This document shows, piece after piece, positions 48,832 to 57,809 of a stretch of DNA of 64,000 bases (its first letter is position 1; every line of letters starts with the position of its first letter). The notes under the pieces are model-generated. The model was not told the origin of the DNA. It ran no database searches and saw only the letters and a list, made by a program, of their open reading frames with translations. The position numbers were made by a program, and so were the translations under genes. The stretch comes from Micromonospora pallida (GTDB lineage Bacteria > Actinomycetota > Actinomycetes > Mycobacteriales > Micromonosporaceae), in the NCBI RefSeq assembly GCF_900090325.1, contig NZ_FMHW01000002.1:682001-746000 (forward strand), written 5' to 3'.

Positions 48832-49371
48832 ATGTCGGGACAGATGCTGGCCGTAGGGCGGCGGGTCGTGTCACTGGCGGCGGTCGCCGTGCTCGCCCTC
48901 GTCGGGCTGACCGCCTGCTCGCCGTCGACCAAGGGCGTCACCGGGTTGTCCGTGGACGAGAACGGGCAACTGCTCGCCGTGCTGGCCTGGTGCACGAAGC
49001 AACCACCCGACACCGTTCTCCTCGACTACCTACCGCCGGAGACGGCGTCAGCCAGCCCGAGCGGGCCGCCGGACCTGTCCCTCGTGCTTTCCCGCCGATC
49101 GAAGTATGCCGTGCCGCAGGGGGCGACCCGGCCGGCCATGCTGCCGCTGGTCGACTTCCCACCCGAACTGGCCCACCACCCGGACACCGCTTTTCGGATC
49201 TTCGCAGTCGAAGACAGGAACAGCTTCAACCTGGAGCCGCTGTACTTCCGCCTCGGCGACCTGGCCGCGCTCGTTCCGGGTGGCGTCATGGTCGACGGCG
49301 GCGCCGAGTCGTGGGAGATCGTCTCCGCCGACGAGTTCGTCCGGCGTGGTCAGGAGGCGCCGGAGTGCTGA
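48832..49371 (+). CDS. Lipoprotein of unknown function
   Basis: A 179-residue protein with a signal peptide (AVGRRVVSLAAVAVLALV) and lipobox LTAC near residue 29. The mature part begins SPSTKGVTGLSVDENGQLLA and has two further cysteines, one at CTKQPPD and one at the C-terminus, which may pair. No family recognised. ATG 48832 is chosen because the lipobox then sits at normal distance; GTG 48796 is in frame. Confidence 0.65.
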   Translation: MSGQMLAVGRRVVSLAAVAVLALVGLTACSPSTKGVTGLSVDENGQLLAVLAWCTKQPPDTVLLDYLPPETASASPSGPPDLSLVLSRRSKYAVPQGATRPAMLPLVDFPPELAHHPDTAFRIFAVEDRNSFNLEPLYFRLGDLAALVPGGVMVDGGAESWEIVSADEFVRRGQEAPEC

Positions 49372-49381
49372 GCAGCGATGG

Positions 49382-50698
49382 TCATACAGCCAGCAGCCGC
49401 CCTTCCGGGATGGCGATCTTCGGCCGTCCGCCGGCCAGGGAAACAGCCGCCTGGCGCGTCCGCAGGGGCAGGTGTTCGCGGCGGGCGGTGGCGTAGCTGG
49501 CGGCGGTGGACGTGGCGATGGTGGTCCAGGCGTACCGCTCGCTGACCATGGTGCGGGCGTGGCGGGCGACCCGGCGGGCGAAGACCTCGTCGCTGACGAT
49601 CTGGTCGACCGCGCCGGCCAGGGCATCCGGGTCGCTGTGCGGGAAGGTCACCCCGGTCACCCCGGGCTCGACGATCTCGGCGAGGCCACCGGTCGCGGCG
49701 ACCGCCAGCGGTGCGCCGGCCGCCGCCGCCTCGAGGGCGATCATGCCGAACGGCTCGTAGAGGCTGGGCACCACAGTGGCGTCGGTGGCCCCGAGCAGCG
49801 CCGGGAGCCGGGACTCGTCGAGGAAACCGGTGAACCGGATTGTCTCCGCCAGCCCCAGGCCGTGCACCCGGGCCTGCAACTCGTGCCGGTACGGGCCGTC
49901 CCCGGCGATCACCACGCGCAGCCCGGGGTGCCGGCGGCGCAGCTGCGGTACGGCCTCCACGAGGTGCTGCACGCCCTTCTCGTAGACCAGCCGGCCGGCG
50001 TACCCGACCAGGGGACCGTCGGCGGCGAACCGGGCGCGGGCGACGGCGACCTCCCGGGGGCGGGCCTGCCAGGCCCGGTCGTCCACTCCGTTGGGTACCA
50101 CGTCGACCCGTGCGGCGGGCACGTCGAACAGGGTGGCGACCTGGTCGCGCATGTAGCCCGAGCAGGCGATGACGCGGGTGGAGGAGTTGCTGACCCAGTG
50201 CTCGACGCCATGGATGGTGCGGTTCATTTCGTCCGGCAGCCAGCCCTGGTGCCGGCCGGCCTCGGTGGCGTGGATGGTGGTGACCAGGGGCAGATCGAGG
50301 TGCTCGCTGATGGTGACGGCGGCGTGCGCGACCAGCCAGTCGTGGGCGTGCACCACGTCGTACTCGCCGGACTCGGCGGCGCGCAGCGCGGTGCGGGTGA
50401 GCGTGTGGTTGAACGCCATGGTCCAGGCGAGCAGGGCCGGGGTGGCCAGGGGGAACGTCACCGGGTCCTCGGGAGCGCGCAGGATCCGTACGCCGTCGGC
50501 GTACTCCTCGAGGGGCGCGCCCTCGATGTGCCGGGTGACCACGGTGACCTCGTGGCCGGCGGCGGCCAGGGCGACGGAGAGGGCGTGCACGTGCCGGCCG
50601 AGTCCACCGACGAGCACCGGCGGGTACTCCCAGGAGAGCATCAGCACCCGCTGGTGCCGGACGGGGTGGATGTCGATCACGTCGGCGTCCGGTGACAT
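49382..50698 (-). CDS. GT4 family glycosyltransferase, probable glycogen/alpha-glucan synthase
   Basis: A 438-residue GT-B enzyme. VLMLSWEYPPVLVGGLGRHV is the donor-binding N-terminal loop, YDVVHAHDWLVAHAAV follows, and PSLYEPFGMIALEAAAAG carries the E-x7-E motif. GDGPYRHELQARV and GYAGRLVYEKGVQ are also typical. It resembles GT4 glycogen synthases of actinobacteria (ADP-glucose to alpha-1,4-glucan). The downstream debranching enzyme and GH63 genes point to glycogen metabolism. AAGGGGGACGC precedes the ATG. Confidence 0.8.
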   Translation of the reverse strand: MSPDADVIDIHPVRHQRVLMLSWEYPPVLVGGLGRHVHALSVALAAAGHEVTVVTRHIEGAPLEEYADGVRILRAPEDPVTFPLATPALLAWTMAFNHTLTRTALRAAESGEYDVVHAHDWLVAHAAVTISEHLDLPLVTTIHATEAGRHQGWLPDEMNRTIHGVEHWVSNSSTRVIACSGYMRDQVATLFDVPAARVDVVPNGVDDRAWQARPREVAVARARFAADGPLVGYAGRLVYEKGVQHLVEAVPQLRRRHPGLRVVIAGDGPYRHELQARVHGLGLAETIRFTGFLDESRLPALLGATDATVVPSLYEPFGMIALEAAAAGAPLAVAATGGLAEIVEPGVTGVTFPHSDPDALAGAVDQIVSDEVFARRVARHARTMVSERYAWTTIATSTAASYATARREHLPLRTRQAAVSLAGGRPKIAIPEGRLLAV

Positions 50699-50882
50699 GC
50701 GTCCCCCTTGGAGTTGTCCCCCGCGCGGCGACGGCCTCCGCTGCCCGGATTCCCGTCGCCGCGTCCTGGTCGGGGCCAATCCTGCCGCCGGCTCGATAAC
50801 CGGCGGCGACGTCACCGTTGCGGCTGTGTAAAGCAGTCGATCACCGCCGCCCGGAGACGGCCGGGCGGCTCGGTACAGCGGT

Positions 50883-52826
50883 CTATCGGGTACGACGGCA
50901 GCGCAGCAGTTCGGCGACCGACCACGCCTGGAACGGGCAGCCGGTCGCCCCGTGCGGCGGCAGGCCGTCCGCCGTCTCGCTCACCGACCCCAGGCCGTAC
51001 TCGGTCAGGTGGGCCTCGATGCCGGTGAACAGCTCGTCGACGGGGAGCTTGCCCCGCCGGCAGGCGTCCACGTACGGGCCGAGCAGCCACGGCCAGACCG
51101 TGCCCTGGTGGTATCCGCCGTCCCGCTCGGCCGGCGAGCCCCGGTGCCGGCCGGTGAAGCCGGGGGAGTCGGGGGAGAGGCTGCGCGGACCGAGCGGGGA
51201 GAGCAGCCCGGCCGCCACCCGGCGCAGCGTCGCCTCGTCCGGCTCCAGCGGCGCGTACGGCAGCGACCAGGCGAGCAACTGGTTCGGGCGGAGCAGGTCG
51301 TCGTCGTGGTGCGGTGAGCCGCCAAGCGGGTACGCCGGGGCGGGCCCGTCCACCACGTCGTACAACCAGCCCGTCGGGGCGGGGAACCGCTTCCGGAACG
51401 CGGTCACCGCCCGGTCGTGCAGCCGGGCCAGCTCCCCGGCGTCCTGCCCGGCCAGCTCGGTCAACTCGGCGAGCCCGGCCAGCCCGTTGATCCACAGCGC
51501 GTTGATCTCGACCGGCTTGCCGACGCGTGGGGTCACCGGCACCCCGTACACCCGGGCGTCCATCCAGGTCAGCGCCGTTCCCGGGGTGCCGCCCTGGGTG
51601 AGCAGCCCGTCGGCCGGGTCGACCGCGATGCCGTACCGGGTGCCGGCCAGGTGCGCGTCGACCACGCCGCGCAGCGCCGGCAACAACTCGTCCCCGAGGT
51701 CGGTGTCCCCGGTGACGGTGACGTGCCGGCTCACCGCGTGCAGGAACCATAGCGTCGCGTCGACGGTGTTGTACTCCACCCGCCCGGTGTCGGCGGTGTT
51801 CGCCAGCATCCCCTCCGACAGCGTGGCCGCGTACGACCGCAGCAGCTCCCGCCCCTCGGTGGCCCGGTTGGTGCAGAGGAACAGCCCCTCGTACGAGATC
51901 ATCGTGTCCCGCGACCACGCCCCGAACCACGGGTAGCCGGCGACCACGTCGACCGGAGCCTGGCCGGTGCGCACCACGAACGCGTCGGCGGCCAGGGTCA
52001 GCGTCGCCTCCACCGAGTCGGCTGGCCGGGCGGCGGCCACCACCCGCCGGTTGCGTCGCCGGGCGGTCGCCACCACCTCGGTCGCCGGCGGTGGCTGCTG
52101 GTCGAGCTGGTCGGCCCAGGCCAGTACGGACACCGTGTCACCGGGACGCGCCAACTGCCCGGCGAACCGGCCCGCGTACCAGAGATCCTCCTCGGCGGGC
52201 AGGCCGCGGGCGGCCTCCTCGCGGTGGTGCACGCCCAGCCACCACTGGCCCTCCGGCGTCCAGTCCGGGCCGGCGAGGCGGAACGCGCCCTCGATCACGG
52301 CCCCGCCGTCGACCGGCTCCATCCGGGGCGTGGGACCGTCCGCGCGGCGCTCGCCGTGGGCGTCCCGCCAGGTGCATGCCGCCGCCAGTTCCAGGCGTAC
52401 CGGACCGCCGCAGACCAGCCGGTGTACCACCGCCACGCAGGGGCGTCCCGGCAGCATGGCCAGCTCCCGCTCGATGACCGTGTCCCCGATCCGCCACCGC
52501 CACCGGGGCAGGCCGTCGACCAGGGCGAAGTGTTCCAGCAGCTCGTATCCGCGTGGGTCGACGTCGCCGGAGGACCACTCGTGGGCGCCGAGGCGCACCT
52601 GCGCGCCGGAGGGGAGCAGCACCGACGCGTCCAGGCTGGCCAGCCCGACCCGCCGGGACGCCGGGGTTTCGCCGGCCACCACCAGCAACCCGTGGTAGCG
52701 GCGGGTACGCAGACCGCTGACCGTACCCATGGCGTAGCCGCCCCGACCGTCGGGAACCAACCACTCGCGGCTGGCTCCGCCGGTAAGCTCGGCACAAACC
52801 TGCGGACCGAAACCGATGTCGATCAA
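50883..52826 (-). CDS. Glycogen debranching enzyme (amylo-alpha-1,6-glucosidase)
   Basis: A 647-residue protein. The N-terminal domain reads SREWLVPDGRGGYAMGTVSG and TRRYHGLLVVAGETPASRRV, as in the GDE N-terminal domain; the C-terminal (alpha/alpha)6 domain has VVAGYPWFGAWSRDTMISYE, VEYNTVDATLWFLHAV and GGYHQGTVWPWLLGPYVDA, which are the GH133 hallmarks. It removes alpha-1,6 branch points of glycogen. It follows the GT4 gene on the same strand, 184 bases apart, and is divergent from the GH63 gene. Confidence 0.9.
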   Translation of the reverse strand: MIDIGFGPQVCAELTGGASREWLVPDGRGGYAMGTVSGLRTRRYHGLLVVAGETPASRRVGLASLDASVLLPSGAQVRLGAHEWSSGDVDPRGYELLEHFALVDGLPRWRWRIGDTVIERELAMLPGRPCVAVVHRLVCGGPVRLELAAACTWRDAHGERRADGPTPRMEPVDGGAVIEGAFRLAGPDWTPEGQWWLGVHHREEAARGLPAEEDLWYAGRFAGQLARPGDTVSVLAWADQLDQQPPPATEVVATARRRNRRVVAAARPADSVEATLTLAADAFVVRTGQAPVDVVAGYPWFGAWSRDTMISYEGLFLCTNRATEGRELLRSYAATLSEGMLANTADTGRVEYNTVDATLWFLHAVSRHVTVTGDTDLGDELLPALRGVVDAHLAGTRYGIAVDPADGLLTQGGTPGTALTWMDARVYGVPVTPRVGKPVEINALWINGLAGLAELTELAGQDAGELARLHDRAVTAFRKRFPAPTGWLYDVVDGPAPAYPLGGSPHHDDDLLRPNQLLAWSLPYAPLEPDEATLRRVAAGLLSPLGPRSLSPDSPGFTGRHRGSPAERDGGYHQGTVWPWLLGPYVDACRRGKLPVDELFTGIEAHLTEYGLGSVSETADGLPPHGATGCPFQAWSVAELLRCRRTR

Positions 52827-52910
52827 CTTTCCTCCAGTAGCGACGTGCTACACGCCACGACGACGGTGGCCCCGGTGGTCAAGCGACCGCGCGGCGTCGA
52901 AGATGTGCGG

Positions 52911-55574
52911 GTGATCACTGACGTGACCCCTCCTCTTCCGCCGTCCCCCGACGCCGAGCGGGCCCGCCTGGCGCAGGCCGACTCCGGCGAGCAGGACTGG
53001 CGCGCATGGGGTCCCTATCTGTCCGAACGGGCCTGGGGGACGGTGCGGGAGGACTACAGCGAACACGGTACGGCCTGGGACTACTTTCCTCACGATCATG
53101 CGCGGTCCCGAGCGTACCGGTGGAGCGAGGACGGCATGGCGGGCGTCTGCGACGACCGGCAGACGTTCTGCTTCGCGCTGGCGCTCTGGAACGGCCGGGA
53201 CCCGATCCTCAAGGAGCGGATGTTCGGCCTCGGTGGGGACGGCGGCAACCACGGCGAGGACGCCAAGGACTACTGGTGGTACGAGGACTCCACGCCCACC
53301 CACTCCTGGATGCGCTGGCGCTACCACTACCCGCAGGCTGCCTTCCCGTACGACGAACTGGTCGCGGAGAACGCGCTACGCGGCCGGGACGACACCGAGT
53401 ACGAGCTGGTCGACACCGGCATCTTCGACGACGACCGGTACTGGGCGGTGACCGTCGACTACGCCAAGGCCGGCCCGACGGACCTGTGCGTCCTGATCAC
53501 CGTCGCCAACCGGGGTGACCGGGCCGAGCGGCTGCATGTGCTGCCCACCCTCTGGTTCCGTAACACCTGGGCGTGGGGGTTGCCCGGCAGTGACCGGGTG
53601 CCCACCCTGGTCGGCACGGACAGCCGGCTGATCGGCGAGCACCGGGTGCTCGGCCAGCTCGTGCTCGCCGGGGATGGCGACCCGACGCCGCTGCTCTGCG
53701 ACAACGAAAGCAACGCCGAGCGGCTCTGGGGACTGACCAGCCGGTCCCGCTACCCGAAGGACGGCATCAACGACCACGTCGTCGACGGTGCCGACAGCGT
53801 CAACCCGGACCGCACCGGAACCAAGGGCGCGCTGCACTACGTACTGGATGTGCCGGCCGGCGGGCAGCGACAGATCCGGCTGCGGCTGACCCGGACCGCG
53901 CCGCCGCCGGCTGGCGCCCCAACCCCGGCCCTCGACCTGGGGGCCGACCTCGACGCGGTGCTGCGCCAGCGGCGGTTCGAGGCGGACCGGTTCTTCGCCG
54001 ACGTGATTCCGGCCGCCGCCAGCGAGGACGAGGCCCTGGTGGCCCGGCAGGCCATCGCCGGGCTGATGTGGGGCAAGCAGTTCTACCACTTCGATGTGAA
54101 GCGGTGGCTCGACGGCGACCCCGGCGGCACCCCGCCACCGGCCGGGCGGCGGCACGGGCGCAACAGCGCCTGGTGGCACATGAACAGCTTCGACGTCATC
54201 TCCATGCCGGACCCGTGGGAGTACCCCTGGTACGCCGCCTGGGACCTGGCGTTCCACTGCGTCAGCATCGCCCGGGTCGATCCCGGCTTCGCCAAGGACC
54301 AACTGCTGCTCCTGCTACGGGAGTGGTACCTGCACCCCAACGGGCAGATCCCGGCGTACGAGTGGGCGTTCGGTGATGTCAACCCGCCGGTGCACGCCTG
54401 GGCGGCGTTGAAGGTCTTCGAGATCGACGGGAGCCGCGACCACGAGTTCCTCGCCCGGGTGCTGCACAAGCTGCTGCTCAACTTCACCTGGTGGGTCAAC
54501 CGCAAGGACACCCGGGGCAGCAACGTCTTCGAGGGCGGATTCCTCGGGCTGGACAACGTCGGCCCGTTCGACCGGTCGGCGGCGCTGCCGGTGGCCGGGG
54601 TGCTGGAGCAGTCCGACGGCACCGGCTGGATGGCCATGTACGCGCTGAACCTGCTGGACATGGCGATCGTGCTCGCCGAGCGGGACCGGGCGTACGTCGA
54701 CGTCGCCACGAAGTTCTTCGAGCACTTCGCCTACATCGCCGCCGCCGCGTACGACCAGGGGCTCTGGGACGACGAGGACGCGTTCTTCTACGACGTGCTG
54801 TTGCAGGCCGACGGTACGAAGGTGCCGCTGAAGGTGCGCTCCGTGGTGGGGCTGCTGCCGCTGGCGGCGACCACCCGGCTCACCGCGCGTACCCTGCGCC
54901 GCCTGCCGGAACTGCACGCCCGGCTGCGCTGGTTCCTCACCAACCGCCCCGAGTACGCCGACGTGCTCGGCGCGCGCCGGATCGGCCCGGACGGCGGGCA
55001 GCAGCGGCTGCTGTCGATGGTCGGCCCGGAGCAGGTGGTCCGGTTGCTGGCGCGGATGCTCGACCCCGACGAGTTCCTCTCCGAGTACGGGCTGCGTACG
55101 CTCTCCCGGGCGCATCTGGACGAGCCGTTCTCGGTCACCCTCGGCGGGCAGGAGTTCAGCGTCGGCTACGAGCCGGCCGAGTCGACCAGCGGGCTGTTCG
55201 GCGGTAACTCCAACTGGCGCGGGCCGATCTGGATGCCGACGAACTTCCTGCTGATCAGCGCGTTGCGCGACTACGCCGCCTTCTTCGGCGACGACCTCCA
55301 GGTGGAGTACCCGACCGGCTCCGGGGTGAAGCACACCCTCGACGAGATCGCCGACGACCTCTCCGCCCGGCTGATCGCCCTGTTCACCCGGGACGGGTGG
55401 GGCCGGCGACCGATCTACGGGGCCTGCCAGCTCTTCCAGAGCCACCCGGACTGGCGGGACCTGATCGCCTTCCCGGAGTACTTCCACGGCGACAACGGCG
55501 CGGGACTCGGCGCGTGGCACCAGACCGGCTGGACAGCCCTGGTAGCCGACCTGATCCTCACCCTGCGCCGCTGA
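52911..55574 (+). CDS. GH63-like glycoside hydrolase (MGH1 type)
   Basis: An 887-residue cytoplasmic protein without signal peptide. It contains FPHDHARSRAYRWSEDGMAG, WWYEDSTPTHSWMRWRYHYP, MPDPWEYPWYAAWDLAFHC and GNSNWRGPIWMPTNFLL, typical of GH63 (alpha/alpha)6 glucosidases related to mannosylglycerate hydrolase (MGH1). It probably cleaves a short alpha-glucoside from glycogen turnover. The start is uncertain: GTG 52911 is used; GTG 52845, 52905 and 52923 are all in frame and none has a strong ribosome site. The reading frame continues far upstream only as an antisense shadow of the debranching gene. Confidence 0.8.
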   Translation: MITDVTPPLPPSPDAERARLAQADSGEQDWRAWGPYLSERAWGTVREDYSEHGTAWDYFPHDHARSRAYRWSEDGMAGVCDDRQTFCFALALWNGRDPILKERMFGLGGDGGNHGEDAKDYWWYEDSTPTHSWMRWRYHYPQAAFPYDELVAENALRGRDDTEYELVDTGIFDDDRYWAVTVDYAKAGPTDLCVLITVANRGDRAERLHVLPTLWFRNTWAWGLPGSDRVPTLVGTDSRLIGEHRVLGQLVLAGDGDPTPLLCDNESNAERLWGLTSRSRYPKDGINDHVVDGADSVNPDRTGTKGALHYVLDVPAGGQRQIRLRLTRTAPPPAGAPTPALDLGADLDAVLRQRRFEADRFFADVIPAAASEDEALVARQAIAGLMWGKQFYHFDVKRWLDGDPGGTPPPAGRRHGRNSAWWHMNSFDVISMPDPWEYPWYAAWDLAFHCVSIARVDPGFAKDQLLLLLREWYLHPNGQIPAYEWAFGDVNPPVHAWAALKVFEIDGSRDHEFLARVLHKLLLNFTWWVNRKDTRGSNVFEGGFLGLDNVGPFDRSAALPVAGVLEQSDGTGWMAMYALNLLDMAIVLAERDRAYVDVATKFFEHFAYIAAAAYDQGLWDDEDAFFYDVLLQADGTKVPLKVRSVVGLLPLAATTRLTARTLRRLPELHARLRWFLTNRPEYADVLGARRIGPDGGQQRLLSMVGPEQVVRLLARMLDPDEFLSEYGLRTLSRAHLDEPFSVTLGGQEFSVGYEPAESTSGLFGGNSNWRGPIWMPTNFLLISALRDYAAFFGDDLQVEYPTGSGVKHTLDEIADDLSARLIALFTRDGWGRRPIYGACQLFQSHPDWRDLIAFPEYFHGDNGAGLGAWHQTGWTALVADLILTLRR

Positions 55575-55582
55575 GGCGGCGC

Positions 55583-55639
55583 GGTGCGGGGTGGTTGGGG
55601 TGGTGCGGGCTGGTTGGGGTGGTGCGGGCTGGTTGGGGT
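55583..55639. repeat. 19-bp G-rich tandem repeat, three copies
   Basis: Three direct 19-bp copies (55583-55601, 55602-55620, 55621-55639) of GGTGCGGGCTGGTTGGGGT, the first with one change. It begins nine bases after the GH63 stop and runs into the palindromic repeat. The G-runs on the transcript could form quadruplex structures. Confidence 0.85.
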
Positions 55640-55702
55640 GGTTGCAGGGGACCCTTCCTCATCAGAATGCGGTAACAGGGGACCCCTGCTACCACCCCAA
55701 CC
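55631..55702. repeat. Palindromic intergenic repeat, copy 2
   Basis: Two 24-base arms (55631-55654 and 55679-55702) are complementary except for two mismatches. The centre contains AATGCGGTAACAGGGGACCC at 55667-55686, shared with copy 1 at 24928-24947. It lies between the convergent GH63 and copper-storage-like genes. The left arm is partly built from the 19-bp tandem repeat. Confidence 0.8.
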
Positions 55703-55726
55703 CAACCCACCTCACCCGGGGAGCGG

Positions 55727-56134
55727 TCAGCTGATCTCGGACAGCAACTGGCGGCAGGCGGACTCGCAGGAGCGGCAGGCCTCCGCGCAGAGCGCGCAGT
55801 GTTCGTGCATCCCGGCGTGGCTGGCGCACTCGTCCCCGCAGGCACGGCACGCGGTGATGCAGGCCGTCAACAGGCTGCGGGTGATGTTCGCGTCGTAGCC
55901 GGTGTGTCGGGACAGCACCCGGGCCGTCGCGGTACAGATGTCCGCGCAGTCCAGGTCAGTCCGGATGCACTTGGTCAACTCGGTGACGGCCGCCTCGCTC
56001 AGGCAGGCGTCGGCGCACGCGGTGCAGGCCTGGGCGCAGGCGTTCAGCTCGTCGATCACCCGAGCCAGCCGGGTGCGGTCCATGTTGATCTCCGCCGGAT
56101 ACGTCCTGAGCATCGGGTTTGTCATCGTTGTCAC
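55727..56134 (-). CDS. Four-helix-bundle Cys-rich protein, copper-storage (Csp/DUF326) type
   Basis: A 135-residue cytoplasmic protein with about 14 cysteines arranged along four helices in CxxxC patterns (ACAQACTACADACLSEAA, CADICTATA, CITACRACGDECASHAG, HCALCAEACRSCESACRQ). This is the pattern of Csp3-like proteins, which line a helical bundle core with Cys to hold many Cu(I) ions. It should sequester copper in the cytoplasm. GGAGGGG precedes the GTG at 56134; ATG 56125 is in frame. It lies convergent to GH63 and divergent from the HAD gene. Confidence 0.8.
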   Translation of the reverse strand: MTTMTNPMLRTYPAEINMDRTRLARVIDELNACAQACTACADACLSEAAVTELTKCIRTDLDCADICTATARVLSRHTGYDANITRSLLTACITACRACGDECASHAGMHEHCALCAEACRSCESACRQLLSEIS

Positions 56135-56263
56135 GTTCTGTCACCCCTCCCTGGGTCGTCGTCCTCCCCGACCCGGTACCCGTTGCGCGGCCCGGAAACC
56201 GGGATGAGCCCCGTCGGTCCCGCCGAGTACGGTGTTCCGGGCCGCGCACGGGAGGGGTGGAAC

Positions 56264-56968
56264 GTGGATCAGGGGCAGCGTCACCACGGCAGGGTGCTCG
56301 TCTTCGACGCCGACGACACGCTCTGGGAGAACAACGTCCTGTTCGAGCGGGTCATCGACGACTTCCTCGCCTGGGTGGACCATCCCACCCTCGACCGGGT
56401 CGAGATCCGCGGCATCCTCGACGACATCGAGCGGGCCAACACGGTGACCCACGGGTACGGCAGCACGGTGTTCCTGCGCAGCCTCGCCGAGTGCCTGGAG
56501 CGGCTGCGGGAGCGCCCGGCCACCGAGCGGGAGCGCCGGGAGATCGCCGACCTCGCGGCGGCCCTGGCCGAGCAGGAGGTGGAGCTGATGCCCGGCGTCG
56601 CGGAGACCCTCGACGAGCTGGCCGAGCGGCACGAACTGCTTCTGCTGACCAAGGGCGACCCGGAGGAGCAGCAGCGCAAGCTGGACGCCTCCGGGCTGCT
56701 GCACCACTTCCGGGCCGCGCACATCGTGAAGGAGAAGGACGCCGACACGTACCGCCGGCTGGCCCGGGAACACCCGTTCGACCCGGCGGTGGCCTGGATG
56801 ATCGGCAACTCCCCGAAGTCGGACATCCTGCCGGCGCGCGCGGCGGGGATGAACGCGGTGTTCATTCCGAATGACAACACCTGGGTGCTGGAGTACGACG
56901 AGGTGGACCCGGCCGACGACGGGGTGCTGCACCTCACCGCCTTCCCCGACCTGCTCCGGCACTTCTGA
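56264..56968 (+). CDS. HAD superfamily hydrolase
   Basis: A 234-residue protein. Motif I VLVFDADDTLWENNVLF, motif II ELLLLTKGDPEEQ, the motif III Lys in HIVKEKDADTYRRL, and motif IV GNSPKSDILPARAAGM. The nucleophile is the first Asp of DADDT. HAD enzymes of this type are phosphatases for small metabolites; the substrate is unknown. GTG 56264 has GGAGG about eight bases upstream. There is a short divergent region towards the Csp gene. Confidence 0.8.
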   Translation: MDQGQRHHGRVLVFDADDTLWENNVLFERVIDDFLAWVDHPTLDRVEIRGILDDIERANTVTHGYGSTVFLRSLAECLERLRERPATERERREIADLAAALAEQEVELMPGVAETLDELAERHELLLLTKGDPEEQQRKLDASGLLHHFRAAHIVKEKDADTYRRLAREHPFDPAVAWMIGNSPKSDILPARAAGMNAVFIPNDNTWVLEYDEVDPADDGVLHLTAFPDLLRHF

Positions 56969-57787
56969 AGACGTAGTGGGCGCCGGGGGTGCGCAGACCG
57001 TCGGGCCAGTCGGAGCAGCTGAACCGGCCGGGGCGGCGATGGCCGGTCGCCGGGGCCGTGCGATCGTGGAGTCCTGCGGGCGTCCCGCGCCGACGTTCCC
57101 CGGAATCCGGGTCGTTTTTCGGCCTCACGCAATTTCTGTAAACGCTCGGGAAGGCCGTTTTCTGATCACTAGCAGCGTCGCGGAGACCCGTACCGTTACA
57201 TCGACATGCCGTCTGTCGAGCTAGATGTTGCTCACTTTTTCCGCCGTCGGGATCGTCTTGTCCGGTGAATCGCGGTCTGCCTAGTCTTGGGGCCGCGTCG
57301 CCCGCTCGTCGGGGTGAGCCGGTAGACGCGCCAGGAGTCCGGTGATGGAGCACCGTGGAGCTGAGTGCATGCGGGGTCAGCTCGCCACACTGGGCCCGGT
57401 GTCGGGCGTCGTGCCACGCCCGCGGGCCTGACGGGCGGAAACCGCTGCCACGCTGGACGACTGGAGGTCAGGACCGGGGAGTTGCGGACCCGGTCCTGAC
57501 CGATCCTCACCCGTTTTCTCTTCACGCTCCCCTTGTTCTTCTCCTCATTCCGGTGGCAGGGCCGTTCCCTCCCGGAAATGAGAACGTTCTTCGGGTTCCC
57601 CGGGGCCGGTGAGATCGAGCTCCAGGGAAGCCCTCGATAGGCAAGGTATAGACGGACCCATCAGGATGTCCGCGCTGCTGTGCACCCAGTTCCATGAACT
57701 GGTGGTAATCGAGAGGAAACTCCTTTCCCCGCGATCTGCCCAGCCGAACCCAGCCCACAGCCATGTCAGGGGCGTCCGGGGGCGGCA
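56969..57787. other. Gene-poor region of about 800 bases
   Basis: No convincing protein gene is seen until the weak frame at 57522-57809. The stretch around 57200-57300 has below-average GC, and 57356-57390 holds a hairpin (GTGGAGCTGA pairing with 57378-57389 with a two-base bulge), followed by the stronger hairpin at 57466-57501. It may encode a structured RNA of about 250 bases or be the remains of lost genes. I compared it by eye with RNase P, tmRNA, 6S, SAM-IV and cobalamin elements and found no convincing match. Confidence 0.45.
57466..57501 (+). terminator. Perfect 13-bp hairpin with downstream T-rich stretch
   Basis: GGTCAGGACCGGG (57466-57478) pairs exactly with CCCGGTCCTGACC (57489-57501) around a ten-base loop, and CCGTTTTCTC follows within about 15 bases. 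It looks like a terminator of rightward transcription, although no rightward gene ends here, which raises the possibility of a noncoding RNA upstream. Confidence 0.6.
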
Positions 57788-57809
57788 TCATGCGCCCCAG
57801 CGCTTCCAC
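57522..57809 (-). CDS. Small hypothetical protein, possibly a decayed SUKH/SMI1-like protein
   Basis: A possible 95-residue product. The centre, VGWVRLGRSRGKEFPLDYHQ, recalls SUKH/SMI1-KNR4 domains, where W, LG, and FP-x-DY are conserved, but the rest does not fit and the tail is Arg/Pro-rich. SUKH domains are often immunity proteins to toxins. It overlaps the start region of the next minus-strand gene's 3' end by 22 bases. It may be a remnant or not be expressed. Confidence 0.3.
   Translation of the reverse strand: MEALGRMMPPPDAPDMAVGWVRLGRSRGKEFPLDYHQFMELGAQQRGHPDGSVYTLPIEGFPGARSHRPRGTRRTFSFPGGNGPATGMRRRTRGA

Noticed and set aside
48695..49496. Continuation of the esterase frame past 48694
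   Set aside because: After the frameshift the frame is a shadow; the correct C-terminus with the catalytic His lies in the next frame.
52224..52910. N-terminal extension of the GH63 protein
   Set aside because: The DNA is the antisense of the debranching enzyme gene, and the homology of the GH63 protein starts after 52911.
57240..57345. Cobalamin riboswitch
   Set aside because: CCGGTGAATC and CCAGGAGTCCGG faintly recall parts of it, but the conserved core order is absent and no cobalamin gene follows.
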